From positions 2,852,001-2,916,000 of the forward strand of contig NZ_CP058907.1 of NCBI RefSeq assembly GCF_013415845.1: 64,000 nucleotides of DNA. The letters are read 5' to 3'. Source of the DNA: Rhodopseudomonas palustris. GTDB taxonomy: Bacteria > Pseudomonadota > Alphaproteobacteria > Rhizobiales > Xanthobacteraceae. Positions 9,397 through 18,663 of this stretch are shown one piece after another (within the stretch, counting starts at the first letter, position 1; each line of letters begins with the position of its first letter). Under the pieces are notes generated by a model. That model saw only the letters and a list, made by a program, of their open reading frames with translations. It searched no databases and had not been told where the DNA came from. Both the position numbers and the translations under genes were made by a program.

Positions 9397-10059
9397 TTAG
9401 CTCGTCATGTCGAGACCAGCTTGGGCGAGCTGGCGTTCTATTGCCATGCGGTCTGCCCGCTCCATCAGCGCCACCGCCCACAGGTCGAACCGGTCCGATT
9501 TCGCGAGCACGACCGGGAAACCGGCATCGATCAGGCCTTGGCCAAGTGAATCGCGGGTAAATGCCGTTTTGTGCGCCATATGGATCTGGCCGGCGGCGAT
9601 CGAACTGGAGTGCCCGTAGAACATGTCGTGCGCGGTAATCGGCCCGGCAGGCGAATGATAGACGACGTGATCCATGCCGTATCGCGCCGCAAGGCCCGCT
9701 GCGACCTCGATGTCGGGCGAGGTGATCACCGCAAAGCCATTCGGCTTCAGGATCGAGCGGAGCTGGAGCAGCGCGGTCCGCACTTCGTGTCGGAATAGAT
9801 GCTCCAACACGTGGGATGCCCAGACCGCGTCGATCGAATCGGGCTCAAACAGCGCGCCGACATTGTCGAGCGAGCCGACCACGTCGGGCCGCACACCCGG
9901 TTCGATGTCGAGGCGCAGTTCGTTCCAATCCGAGGATGGAAACATCTTCTGCAGCCGTGTCGACGCATGCGCGCCGGAGCCGATGTTGAGCACCAGCCGA
10001 GCGGCGGATGGACTCCGGCGGAAGATATCGGGCGGAGTGGTCTTTGGGGTGTCGTGCAT
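9397..10059 (-). CDS. Class I SAM-dependent methyltransferase
   Basis: About 220 residues with the Rossmann methyltransferase fold. Motif I appears as LNIGSGAH, an acidic residue ends strand 2 (LRLDIEPGVRPD), and the post-motif DAVWASHVLEHL is typical of small-molecule or glycan methyltransferases. It is convergent with the Sel1 gene, 7 bases apart. ATG at 10059 is preferred; a TTG at 10074 in the same frame is possible. Given the neighbours it may methylate a sugar or a lipid-linked intermediate, but the substrate is not shown by the sequence. Confidence 0.8.
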   Translation of the reverse strand: MHDTPKTTPPDIFRRSPSAARLVLNIGSGAHASTRLQKMFPSSDWNELRLDIEPGVRPDVVGSLDNVGALFEPDSIDAVWASHVLEHLFRHEVRTALLQLRSILKPNGFAVITSPDIEVAAGLAARYGMDHVVYHSPAGPITAHDMFYGHSSSIAAGQIHMAHKTAFTRDSLGQGLIDAGFPVVLAKSDRFDLWAVALMERADRMAIERQLAQAGLDMTS

Positions 10060-10457
10060 CAGGGTCTCGGTCAAATCATATCCGGGGGAGAACCAGAAGA
10101 TGCCGCCGGCTATCGCACCAGATGTGCAGTTAGTGTACAGAGCCTTTCTACATGATACCAGCGACGCACTGGCTCGTTGTGATTTGTGCGTAGTCGGGTG
10201 TCGATAATAATGTCGACGCGCAGAGTTTCGCCAAAATATCTGGTAACCGTGTAGCAGGTTGCAATGCGATGGTCGGGCTTGTATGCGACGCCTGTTTCTG
10301 GTTCGAACGTAGCATTAGCTCGTCCACAACGGACTGGCATCGTATCATTTGGATCATGCGTAGCGGACGCGACCCCGGTCAAACGCTGTCTCGTCCTTGT
10401 TTACTCCGGCCGTGGCTCGGCGGATGCCACGTCGATGGTGGGCGTCGGGGGAGTTTG
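10060..10457. other. Divergent intergenic region
   Basis: About 400 AT-richer bases between the methyltransferase and the DUF4214 gene, so it should hold two divergent promoters. Frames here remain open to the right, but the strong GGGGAG at 10447-10452 before ATG 10458 indicates that the DUF4214 gene starts there. Confidence 0.4.
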
Positions 10458-11090
10458 ATGGTGTTGAGGGGGCAAATCGAAGCGGTCACATCCTCCGGAT
10501 ACGTCACTGGATGGGCTTGCAACTTGCGGCGGCCCTGCGTCGCCCGCCTGGTGACCATCCTCAATGACGCCGGCCGGGAATGTGGCCACGGTTTTGCGAA
10601 TTATTATCGTCCTGATCTCGTCTCCGCGAAGATCGGTACCGGCTGGCACGGCTTCCGGGTTCGCGTCGAGCCGTTCGCAACTGAACGATCACCGCCGCTG
10701 ACACTGGTCGATCGCTTTGCTGATCAGCAGCTCTGCACGGTCGAGCCGCTTGAGGTCGGCGACGACGTTGTCGTCGAGATCGAATCGTTCGAGCAGTTGG
10801 TCGCGATCGATCCCACCGTGGTCGGCTCGGTCGACGAACTCGCCGGTTGCGAACGGGTGTTCGACAGCGTCATCGGCCGCGATGGCGTCGAGGCCTATGT
10901 CAAGCGCGCTTACGTCTACGTGTTGGGGCGCGCCGTGGATGCCGGCGGGCTGGCGCTCTATAGTCGGAAGCTGCGCCGGCGCGAAATCACCCCGTTTGGC
11001 CTGATCCAGATCCTGTCGAGCAGCGACGAATTCCAGTCCCGCCCGCGGCTGTTGACCTCGCCGAGCGCGACGGGCTTCCCATTCGGATGA
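10458..11090 (+). CDS. DUF4214-domain protein
   Basis: A 210-residue protein. The C-terminal part (about residues 135-195) matches the DUF4214 pattern: a helical segment with AYVKRAYVYVLGRAVDAGGL, then a segment ending in LSSSDEFQSR. DUF4214 occurs in secreted, S-layer-like and glycosyltransferase-associated proteins; its molecular role is unclear. The N-terminal half (GQIEAVTSSGYVTGWACN) looks like a small beta domain that recurs in glycan-cluster proteins. The ATG at 10458 has GGGGAG 5 bases upstream. It starts a same-strand run of genes continuing to 16067. Confidence 0.7.
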   Translation: MVLRGQIEAVTSSGYVTGWACNLRRPCVARLVTILNDAGRECGHGFANYYRPDLVSAKIGTGWHGFRVRVEPFATERSPPLTLVDRFADQQLCTVEPLEVGDDVVVEIESFEQLVAIDPTVVGSVDELAGCERVFDSVIGRDGVEAYVKRAYVYVLGRAVDAGGLALYSRKLRRREITPFGLIQILSSSDEFQSRPRLLTSPSATGFPFG

Positions 11091-11100
11091 GTGCGCGCCG

Positions 11101-12192
11101 ATGTTCTACGACCACGGAGTGCTGATCTCGGTTCCGGCGGCGGATCTCGCCGGGGTACATATGGACGGCTCGGTGGTCGAGACCGGCGCGCTGTTCGACC
11201 TCGATCTGCCGCGCGACCTCAAATTCGCGATCCGGGCCATCCATGATCTATGCGAGGGGGAGGGGCTGCCGTCCTACCTGATCGCCCGCCCTGAGATCTT
11301 CATCAACGAACCGGCGCTGCGCTGGATGTCCGATCGGGTCGGGCGGATCCGCGACCATGTCTGCATCAGCGACGGCCGCGCCGTCCGGGTGATCCCGCGC
11401 TTCAACAATCACGTGCTGTTCTTCCGGCTCGGCGCCGCACGCAATTTCGAATGGGTCCGCAACCTGCAGAAGCGCTGCCCGGAGCTGATCCAGGGCCTCG
11501 GCTGCCAGATCAATTCGGTGCTGCCATTCCGCGCCAGCGAGGCGCTGATCCCGGTGGCGCTGCAGCCGCTCGCCTGCCCGGACTACGCGCCGAGCTTCTA
11601 TCGGTTCTGCCTCAGCCGCTACGGCCCGGAGCATAGTGCGCGGCTGACGCTCGGTGCCGGCCTGTCCGCCGCCGAGCCGCTGCGCGGCTGCGCCGTCGTC
11701 AGCTACGTGCCGTTGACCGAGCTGGCGCTGTCCAGCGAGGGCTTCCGCCGGCTGCTCGCGGCGCGGATCGCCGAGGCGCATTTCGATCCGACCGCCGCGG
11801 TGGTGATGGTGCTGCCGCCGGGCCCGGACGGCGAGCAGGCCCACGCCGCCCGGATTGCCGATGTAGTTGGCGCGCTGCACGGCGTCCCGGCCGCGATCCC
11901 GCCGACCCGCTGTGACCGCGTGATTCTCGCCACCGAGGACTGCCCAGACGGGCTGCTATTCGCGCCCGGCCGCCGGGTGGAGCTGCTCCTGCATCATTCG
12001 GTCGACGCCTGGATGCGCAGCCCGGAGCATTATGCTCGGTTCGACGACATTCTGTTCGCGGCGGCGTGGCCGCTTCGTAGTCGCGAACTGCTCAAAGACT
12101 ATGCCGCCAATCTGATCGGCCGTGCGCCGTCGTTCTATTGGCTGGAGCACCTAACGCCGGAGCCGAACGATGCCGGGCTGGGGCTGATATGA
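11101..12192 (+). CDS. Unrecognised 363-residue protein of the glycan cluster
   Basis: I do not recognise this family. There is no signal peptide, membrane segment or classical nucleotide-sugar motif. The N-terminus has a strand-rich stretch (MFYDHGVLISVPAADL), and the middle contains the unusual SYLIARPEIFINEPALRW and Cys-containing segments. The gene is 10 bases after the DUF4214 gene, and its TGA overlaps the ATG of the next glycosyltransferase as ATGA. It is therefore probably made together with that enzyme and could be a partner or an unusual glycosyltransferase. Composition is GC-rich like the right neighbour. Confidence 0.7.
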   Translation: MFYDHGVLISVPAADLAGVHMDGSVVETGALFDLDLPRDLKFAIRAIHDLCEGEGLPSYLIARPEIFINEPALRWMSDRVGRIRDHVCISDGRAVRVIPRFNNHVLFFRLGAARNFEWVRNLQKRCPELIQGLGCQINSVLPFRASEALIPVALQPLACPDYAPSFYRFCLSRYGPEHSARLTLGAGLSAAEPLRGCAVVSYVPLTELALSSEGFRRLLAARIAEAHFDPTAAVVMVLPPGPDGEQAHAARIADVVGALHGVPAAIPPTRCDRVILATEDCPDGLLFAPGRRVELLLHHSVDAWMRSPEHYARFDDILFAAAWPLRSRELLKDYAANLIGRAPSFYWLEHLTPEPNDAGLGLI

Positions 12193-13289
12193 GCGCGGGC
12201 AGGCGGAAGCCGAAACTGGCGATCGACGTATCGCCGCTGCTTGAGGATCAGTGGACCGGCATCCCGGTGTTCACCCGCCGGCTGGTGCAGGCGCTGCAGC
12301 GCGACGGTGGCGTCGACCTGGAATTTTTCACCCATTGCGTCGCGATCCCGCCGGACCGGGTTGACGCCGCGATCCGGATCAACACCGGCTCGTTCCTGCG
12401 CGAGAGCCTGGCCGGGGTGGTCGACGACGCGCGGGTGTTCGATCGCTCGCGTAATTTACTGTTTCCCACCGTGAAGTCGGCTTGGACGATGTCGTCGCAC
12501 GAGGCCAGCACGATCCACGATATGAGCACGCTGTTCATGCCGGAGAACCACGAGGAAGAAAACATCGCCTTCCACCTCGATCATCTCAAAGACGAGTTGC
12601 GCACCGACGAGGTGGTGTTCTGCGTCTCGGAGGCGACCCGCAATGCGCTGGTGGCGGCGTTTCCCTCGGCCGAGCGCAAGGCCAGGCTGATCTATCAATA
12701 CGCCGACTGGCCGAAGGAATTCGCGATCTTCGACCGCAATCTGCCTGCGCCGAAGGTCGGCCGCTACGCCGCGGTTGTCGGCACCATCGAGCCGCGCAAG
12801 AATCTCGGCCTGCTGATCCGCGCGCTGGCGCTGCCCGGCATCGCGCGGTCGGAGCTGAAATTCGTCGTAATCGGCCGCAAGGGCTGGCTGGTCGATCGGT
12901 TTCTCGACGAGCTCACCGATGCCCAGCGCAGCCGGCTGGTGTTCACCGGCTTCGTCTCCGAATTCGCCAAGTATCGTGTCATCAAGCACGCCGAGTTTCT
13001 GATCTTCCCGTCGCTTTATGAGGGCTTCGGCATTCCGGCCGTGGAGGCGATGAGTCTCGGCAAGCCAGTGCTGGCGTCGCGCACCTCGAGCTTCCCGGAG
13101 GTGATTGGCGACGCCGGCGTGTATTTCGATCCACTGTCGGTGAGCGAATTCGCCGCAGCGTTCGACGAAATCGAGGCGCCGGCGCGGCGCCGCGAGCTGG
13201 CGCCCCGCGCGCTGGCGCAGAGCCGCGCCTTCGGGCCGGAGCGGATGGCGCAGCCGGTGCTGCAATGGGTGAACGAACGCGACGGATAG
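12189..13289 (+). CDS. GT4-type glycosyltransferase
   Basis: A 366-residue retaining GT-B glycosyltransferase. It has the GT4 C-terminal signature: VGTIEPRKNLGLLIRAL at the start of the second Rossmann half, then FTGFVSE, and SLYEGFGIPAVEAM with the donor-binding E-x7-E pair, followed by GKPVLAS. It transfers a sugar from a nucleotide donor in the cytoplasm. ATG at 12189 overlaps the previous stop. The open frame upstream of it lies inside the preceding gene and is not used. Donor and acceptor are unknown. Confidence 0.9.
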   Translation: MSAGRRKPKLAIDVSPLLEDQWTGIPVFTRRLVQALQRDGGVDLEFFTHCVAIPPDRVDAAIRINTGSFLRESLAGVVDDARVFDRSRNLLFPTVKSAWTMSSHEASTIHDMSTLFMPENHEEENIAFHLDHLKDELRTDEVVFCVSEATRNALVAAFPSAERKARLIYQYADWPKEFAIFDRNLPAPKVGRYAAVVGTIEPRKNLGLLIRALALPGIARSELKFVVIGRKGWLVDRFLDELTDAQRSRLVFTGFVSEFAKYRVIKHAEFLIFPSLYEGFGIPAVEAMSLGKPVLASRTSSFPEVIGDAGVYFDPLSVSEFAAAFDEIEAPARRRELAPRALAQSRAFGPERMAQPVLQWVNERDG

Positions 13290-13348
13290 CCGGGGCGCCG
13301 GGCGCCGGCCCGGTGTCCGGCCCGGAGCGAACTGCGAGGACGTGACGG

Positions 13349-13795
13349 ATGCTGAACTTCAAGAATTCGCTGAGCATCGCCGACGGCGGGCTGCCGGACG
13401 ACGCGCTGCGGAATTTCTGGGGCGTGGAGAAAGGTTTCGTTTGGTCGAAGGGCCGCTGGTGCGAGATCGCCTTCGGCTTCGATCTGGCCGAGCTCAACGG
13501 CACCCAGCTGTGCGACCTGATCCTGGATATCGACGTGTTCCGCCACGAGGGTCGGCTCGACGGCCAGAACCTCCTGATCTACCTGAACGGGCTGCGGATC
13601 GGCTCGCTGTACTGCACGCAGTTCTGCACCGTGGTGTTTCCGTTCGAGGCGTCGCTGCTCAAGGCGGACGAGAACATCCTGACCATCGACACGCCGGATG
13701 CCGAGAGTCCCAGCACGCTTGGCAAGGGCGATAGTCGCACTTTGGGTCTGCAATTGTTCTCGGTTCAGATACGCCGGGTCGACTGTCGATTGTGA
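13349..13795 (+). CDS. Small beta-rich protein of unknown function
   Basis: A 148-residue protein with alternating hydrophobic strands (LCDLILDIDVFRHEG, NLLIYLNGLRIGSL), suggesting a beta-sandwich or carbohydrate-binding fold. There is no signal peptide and no family I recognise. Its TGA at 13793-13795 overlaps the next gene's start. The 59-base gap before it is extremely GC-rich with repeated CCGGCCCGG. Its place between a glycosyltransferase and a GH99-like protein suggests a role in the same glycan process. Confidence 0.7.
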   Translation: MLNFKNSLSIADGGLPDDALRNFWGVEKGFVWSKGRWCEIAFGFDLAELNGTQLCDLILDIDVFRHEGRLDGQNLLIYLNGLRIGSLYCTQFCTVVFPFEASLLKADENILTIDTPDAESPSTLGKGDSRTLGLQLFSVQIRRVDCRL

Positions 13796-15075
13796 TGTGG
13801 CTGAACCGGACCACGGACATGCTTTTTCCTGTGCTGCGCAAGCTGGTTTGTTTCGCTGCCGGTGCATTCGTCGCCACCTTTGCATGTCTATCGACACCGG
13901 CACGGGCAACGGAAGTCGATCCCACGACACTCGATGGAAAAATGATATTTGGTTACCAGGGATGGTTCGGGTGCCCAGGCGATGCCGCAGGGCGCGGCTG
14001 GGTGCATTGGAAGCTCGGCGAACGTCCAACGGTCGATTTGCTCCCGGACGTCAGCGAACTCGAGGCATCTGAACTTTGCGATAGTGGGTGGACCACGGCG
14101 GACGGACGACCCATCAAACTATTCTCCTCGCAGAATCCGATCACCGTGGATCGGCATTTCAAATGGATGAAGAACTACGGCCTGGACGGCGTCGCTCTTC
14201 AGAAATTTGCTGCGACGTTGCTCGACCCCATGCGCCGCGTGTCTGTTGATCGGGTATTGGCGAATGTGCGGAAAGGCGCTGCGCGGCACGGCCGGATCTA
14301 TTTCCTGATGTACGACCTGACTGGAATGCCGCCGGACAAATTAGGCCTTGTGACCGACGATTGGAAGCGGTTGCTCGGCGAGGGCATCGCCAGTGAACGT
14401 GCCTACTTGCATCACAATGGACGGCCCGTCCTAGGCCTCTGGGGAATCGGCCTATCCGGTAGCGCTGCGGCGCTGACGCTGTTGGATAGCATCAGAGCTG
14501 AGAGCAACTCTACCGGGGGCGTAATTTTGCTGGGGGGCGTTCCTGCGATGTGGCGGGACGATATAGAACGCGAGACTGGCCTCGCGGAGGTGTGGCGGAA
14601 GCTTGACGTGATCAGTCCATGGACAGTCGGGCGATATGCCGATGACGCCGGTGCGGATGAATACCGCGCCCGGAGCCTTGTTCCGGACATGTATGCCGCA
14701 GGACAATTGAAGTCGCAGTACATGCCGGTAGTCTTTCCCGGATTTAGTTGGTCCAATCTTCAATCTGCGCACCGGCATCACGACAAGGCAATTTTCAATC
14801 AGATCCCCCGACGTTGCGGCGCATTCTATCTACGTCAGGTTATGAACGTAGTTCAGTCGGGTGCGCGCATGGCTTACACTGCTATGTTCGACGAAGTAGA
14901 TGAGGGGACTGCAATGTTCAAGCTAGTGTCCCGAGTGGCGGACAGTCCTTCCGAGCCGCGCTTCCTAACTCTCGACGCCGACCGCTGCGGGACAGACAGC
15001 GATCTATACTTGAAATTGGGAAGTAAAGCGTCCGATGCAATCCGTAAAATGGATGCGTCGCTCCTTAACAGATAG
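13792..15075 (+). CDS. Secreted GH99/GH71-like glycoside hydrolase family protein
   Basis: A 427-residue protein with an N-terminal export signal: a basic stretch, a hydrophobic core around residues 18-35 and an ARA site before TEVDPTTL. The body resembles the GH99-like family (endo-alpha-mannosidase/xylosidase-type beta-alpha barrel), with GKMIFGYQGWFGCPGD at its start, DGVALQKFAA, GRIYFLMYDLTG and AYTAMFDEVDEGTAMFK near the end. The acidic residues of the last motif sit where such barrels keep catalytic carboxylates. It starts at GTG 13792 or ATG 13795. Its location suggests trimming or editing of the exported glycan. The fold family is fairly secure, the substrate is not. Confidence 0.75.
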   Translation: MMWLNRTTDMLFPVLRKLVCFAAGAFVATFACLSTPARATEVDPTTLDGKMIFGYQGWFGCPGDAAGRGWVHWKLGERPTVDLLPDVSELEASELCDSGWTTADGRPIKLFSSQNPITVDRHFKWMKNYGLDGVALQKFAATLLDPMRRVSVDRVLANVRKGAARHGRIYFLMYDLTGMPPDKLGLVTDDWKRLLGEGIASERAYLHHNGRPVLGLWGIGLSGSAAALTLLDSIRAESNSTGGVILLGGVPAMWRDDIERETGLAEVWRKLDVISPWTVGRYADDAGADEYRARSLVPDMYAAGQLKSQYMPVVFPGFSWSNLQSAHRHHDKAIFNQIPRRCGAFYLRQVMNVVQSGARMAYTAMFDEVDEGTAMFKLVSRVADSPSEPRFLTLDADRCGTDSDLYLKLGSKASDAIRKMDASLLNR

Positions 15076-15107
15076 ATCGCCGCCTAAGTCCTGAGGAACG
15101 GACCACT

Positions 15108-16067
15108 ATGAAGACAGCCTATCTTGGATCGTTTGGCTTTGGAAATCTCGGGGATGAATTGTGCCTCCTTGAGGCAATGGCTCGTTATGAGGCTCACAAT
15201 TCTTGGGTGTTCAGCGTCAGGCCGGAATATACGGGGCGGTTTGTCACGCCGAAGGGCTGGTTTAACCGCCGTGCCGAGTTGAATGAGATCAAGCCGGACC
15301 GGGTTGTGCTTGGCGGAGGCGGTGTTGGTTTCTGGCCCAGCTTGAGGGACTCGTTGCATTGGATGCAAGACCACCTTGTTCGCGGCGCGGAATGCCACAT
15401 TCACAATATCGGAGTGGGGAAAATCGTTCAGCCCGAATGGAAGGCCGATCCGATCGTTAGAAACGTGATCAACGGGTGTTCATCGTTCACGGTGCGCGAT
15501 CACGTGTCGAGGTGGATGGTCTTGGAGTGGGGGTTTGGACGTGACCCTGGGCTGACGTTTTACCCTGAGCGCGAGTTAAAGGCCGACATGTCGTTGGCAA
15601 GCCTTCTCCCAGAAGGGCCGCTTCTAGGTATCTCCATCACTGGCCAAAAAGCGATGACCGACTCGATGTTGCAAAATCGATCAAGAATTCAGGAGCTTCT
15701 GAAGCAATTCGAATCACATTCGGTCGTGCCAATCATCAGCGTTAATCACCCATGGGAGCCGGACGAGGACGACATTGCGGGTTTCAACAGGTTTGCGGAT
15801 GCCTTCTTGAGGAATGCGACCATAGTGCTTCCGCAAATATTGGACCGAAAATGGTGGGACGAAAATCTAACTCCGCTAAGGCTAAAAGGACTAATCGCGA
15901 AATGCGATACGATCCTCTCTCAACGAAAGCACAACATTATCCACGCAATCGGCGCTGGTGTGCCGTTTATCGCCATCCATCCCTCGAGGGACGATAGCTT
16001 GGAACGAATAATCTATACGCTTCACCCCAAAATTAGGTCGGCATGCGGGATTCTGTCTTTGGCTTAA
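15108..16067 (+). CDS. Polysaccharide pyruvyl transferase-like protein
   Basis: A 319-residue protein matching the polysaccharide pyruvyl transferase family (CsaB/WcaK-like). It has an N-terminal glycine-rich element (YLGSFGFGNLGDEL), the conserved VVLGGGGVGFW, a VRDHVSRWMV helix and the LISQRKHNIIHAIGAGVPFIAI-type region near the end. Such enzymes add ketal pyruvate to sugars, giving negative charge to surface polymers. The ATG has a GAGGAACGG region about 8 bases upstream. The last 35 bases overlap the convergent TPR-glycosyltransferase gene. GC content is visibly lower than in the preceding genes, suggesting separate acquisition. Confidence 0.75.
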   Translation: MKTAYLGSFGFGNLGDELCLLEAMARYEAHNSWVFSVRPEYTGRFVTPKGWFNRRAELNEIKPDRVVLGGGGVGFWPSLRDSLHWMQDHLVRGAECHIHNIGVGKIVQPEWKADPIVRNVINGCSSFTVRDHVSRWMVLEWGFGRDPGLTFYPERELKADMSLASLLPEGPLLGISITGQKAMTDSMLQNRSRIQELLKQFESHSVVPIISVNHPWEPDEDDIAGFNRFADAFLRNATIVLPQILDRKWWDENLTPLRLKGLIAKCDTILSQRKHNIIHAIGAGVPFIAIHPSRDDSLERIIYTLHPKIRSACGILSLA

Positions 16068-17742
16068 TGGGTGGATTTCCGATCAACCGCCAGTTACCTG
16101 TCCCGGTTTTGTATTCCAATGGTCGCTCAGTGCAGAGTTGTCGATAGTTTTGAAATCCGAGGATCGCCACCGCATCATCCGAGGGGGATCCAGCGAGAAA
16201 TGCTCGTGCAAATGCACGTGTTAGGAGGCCCGGTCCAGTCGTGCTCCAGATGTCGGGTGGCGATGTTGAGCTTTGGTGGCCATTGATAGTTCTTACGGCC
16301 TCGTCAAGGGCGTCCTGTAGCAAGGCGGATCTGGGTTTGGATGCCAAAAAGCCGTTCATTAAGTAATACGGAGAGCTTGGAGAGGCGACTACAACAAGTT
16401 CATGAGATTTCCAGCTTTGGTAGGCTCCCCATATCGGACTTATGCATTCTTCATCGGCATCAACGTAAATTCCACCATTCACTATCAGAAACGCAAGCCG
16501 GAAAATGTCGGACTCCATGGCGGGATGATGGCTCCTGTCGAACGCGCGAACCACATCGCTTGCGAAATTTTGTTCAATGAACTGCCTCGCTGAATCCCTA
16601 GTAAAATGCGCGGTCGTGATTGTGGGGTTCATCGTTTGCCAGCTGTCGATGCACTTCAGTACGTCGAGTGGAATCTCCAAGCAATTCCAGTACTGGACGA
16701 TTCGATAGGGTATGTCGGTCGGGTCCGGCGGGGTAAGTTGTTGACTGTTTCTGAATATGTGAAGGTTCAGGGATTTTGTATTAAAGAGCAATGAAAGCAG
16801 GAATTGCGATGACATGGTGGTTATTTGAAGTTGGCGAATATCTGAGAGCAATCGGTCTCGGTTTTGAATGAGGCGGCTGTCGGCGGCGGCCGATAGATAT
16901 TTAAATCGTAGTCTAGCTAGTGGTTCGAGAAGGCACGAATCGTCGGAGAGTAAATTGTTCAGATCCTGGAAGCGCCTTGCTGCGTAAAGTGAAGTGGCCA
17001 GAAGGTAGGTCAATTGAGCGCTTAATTTCTGTCGCGACGAGATGGTTGTTAGGAATTGTGATGCCGCGTCGGGGCTAACTGCTCTGGTGAGAAATCGATG
17101 TACTGCGTCGATGACGATGAATTTATCGCTCTCGCTTCGGATTCGAGCAATGCATGCTGCGGCCCCGCGAATCTTTCCGAGATTAGTGAGGTCGTGGATG
17201 AGTTGACACAAGACATCAAGAGTTAGCGTTGATGTTCTGCCTTGTCTTATCGATGAGGCGGCGCGTTTGCGCGATTGGTCGCGGGAAGTGAGCAGTCGTG
17301 ATATGGTACTCAGCCAGTATCCGCTCTTTGTGGGCGGCAAGTTTTCGAATGCAGTTACAGCGGAATTGAAATTCTGCTGGAGCAGGTGGTTTCGGCCATG
17401 TTCAAAGTGTGCCTCGGCCAGTGAGGGGTCGATGTCGGCCGCAGTCTTGAATGAGTTTGCTGCGTCGGCGAATAGCCCGAGTCCGCTCAAATGGAATCCG
17501 ACGTACATGTGTGCCCAAAGGTGGCGCGGATTGTAGGATGTCAGCGCCACATATGCTCTAGCGGCCTCTGCAATGTTAAGAGATTCGCGAAGGCAGTCTG
17601 CCCGGAGTTGCAGAGCGACGAGATCATGTTGATCGATCTTCAGGGCGGCAAGGCAGGCGGTTTCAGCATCCTCAAACGCATTTGCCGATTTCCGCGATTT
17701 CGCAAGGCGTAGAATTTCGGAAATGATGCCGTTGGTGTCCAT
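16033..17742 (-). CDS. TPR-glycosyltransferase fusion (DXD sugar-binding type)
   Basis: A 569-residue protein. Residues 1-170 carry tetratricopeptide-like repeats (FEDAETACLAALKIDQHDLVALQLRA and following). After a helical middle, residues about 360-560 form a GT32/DXD-type glycosyltransferase domain: PYRIVQYWNC, ESDIFRLAFL and GGIYVDADEE, with D428 and D430 as the metal- and donor-binding DXD. It is a paralogue of the fusion at 18664-21186. TPR fused to glycosyltransferase recalls protein-modifying enzymes such as OGT. ATG 17742 is preferred over the adjacent TTG. AT content is high for this genome. Confidence 0.82.
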   Translation of the reverse strand: MDTNGIISEILRLAKSRKSANAFEDAETACLAALKIDQHDLVALQLRADCLRESLNIAEAARAYVALTSYNPRHLWAHMYVGFHLSGLGLFADAANSFKTAADIDPSLAEAHFEHGRNHLLQQNFNSAVTAFENLPPTKSGYWLSTISRLLTSRDQSRKRAASSIRQGRTSTLTLDVLCQLIHDLTNLGKIRGAAACIARIRSESDKFIVIDAVHRFLTRAVSPDAASQFLTTISSRQKLSAQLTYLLATSLYAARRFQDLNNLLSDDSCLLEPLARLRFKYLSAAADSRLIQNRDRLLSDIRQLQITTMSSQFLLSLLFNTKSLNLHIFRNSQQLTPPDPTDIPYRIVQYWNCLEIPLDVLKCIDSWQTMNPTITTAHFTRDSARQFIEQNFASDVVRAFDRSHHPAMESDIFRLAFLIVNGGIYVDADEECISPIWGAYQSWKSHELVVVASPSSPYYLMNGFLASKPRSALLQDALDEAVRTINGHQSSTSPPDIWSTTGPGLLTRAFARAFLAGSPSDDAVAILGFQNYRQLCTERPLEYKTGTGNWRLIGNPPIKPKTESRMPT

Positions 17743-17839
17743 CAAGCTGCCCGGTCATTGAGTGTCAGGTCTTGAGTGCATCGATGTGCCGCATAAATCT
17801 GCGATGGTGGCGCGATCGTCAATTGGCTGAGAGTGCGTG

Positions 17840-17914
17840 TGTAGTATTATATATATAGCTGTCGTGCTGGGAGTGTGCTGAAGTCAGCTATAATTTTTTG
17901 GCGGTGAAAGATCC
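17840..17914 (+). promoter_or_regulatory. AT-rich divergent promoter region with a TATAAT box
   Basis: The interval contains an AT-rich run (attatatatatag, 17845-17857) and a consensus -10 hexamer TATAAT at 17889-17894, 20 bases before ATG 17915. No good -35 hexamer is placed 17 bases upstream. This would drive the methyltransferase at 17915 with a short leader. Confidence 0.35.
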
Positions 17915-18550
17915 ATGACAGACGTTGAGCAGGTTTTTACCGGAATTTATAGGCACAACAGTTGGAACGATGCGGAATCGGTATCGGGGCCAGGGTCTAG
18001 GCGAGCTCAGACGAGGCATTTACAGAGTGAGCTCCCGTTGCTGTTGAAAGAACTCAAGGTTCGGACCTTACTTGACATTCCCTGCGGCGACTTCAATTGG
18101 ATGAAAGAGGTGGATCTCGAAGGCGTCAACTATATAGGCGGCGATATAGTCGGGCAGCTTATTGAGAGAAATTCGCAATTGTGGACGAATGAGCGTCGTT
18201 CATTCTTCCAGATTGATCTAATGACGTCGCAGTTGCCGCGTGCGGACTTGGTGTTTTGTCGTGATTGTCTCGGTCATCTACCGGTCGAGGCAATATATGC
18301 AGCTCTCCGAAATATATGTGCGAGCGGAGCGGAGTATTTGCTGACGACTCACTTTACGTACCGCTCGTTAGACGCGAACCGAGATATTCTAACGGGCGAT
18401 TGGCGCCGTCTGAATCTGGAGATTCCTCCGTTCTGTTTTCCGCCGCCAAAACGTATGATTGTTGAAGGTTGCAGCGAGGGCGGCGGGTGCTTCGCCGATA
18501 AGTCAATGAGTCTCTGGCCAGTTGGCCAGATCTCTTCGCTGGTTGGATGA
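17915..18550 (+). CDS. Class I SAM-dependent methyltransferase
   Basis: A 211-residue methyltransferase. Motif I is LLDIPCGDFNW at about residues 53-63, with the acidic end of strand 2 in YIGGDIVGQLIE and the post-motif ADLVFCRDCLGHLP. This subtype occurs in surface-polysaccharide clusters of alphaproteobacteria. It is transcribed divergently from the TPR-glycosyltransferase at its left. Its moderate GC matches that neighbour and contrasts with the very GC-rich gene to the right. The substrate is unknown. Confidence 0.8.
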   Translation: MTDVEQVFTGIYRHNSWNDAESVSGPGSRRAQTRHLQSELPLLLKELKVRTLLDIPCGDFNWMKEVDLEGVNYIGGDIVGQLIERNSQLWTNERRSFFQIDLMTSQLPRADLVFCRDCLGHLPVEAIYAALRNICASGAEYLLTTHFTYRSLDANRDILTGDWRRLNLEIPPFCFPPPKRMIVEGCSEGGGCFADKSMSLWPVGQISSLVG

Positions 18551-18663
18551 CGGTCTGCTGGCTACCGGTTGATTGTGTATGGGTGACAGCTGAGCAGTGG
18601 GTTCGATCTACTCTGGGGCAATGGAAGCGTGCGGTCATTGTCCGGTGGGCGCTGCCGTAGGCG

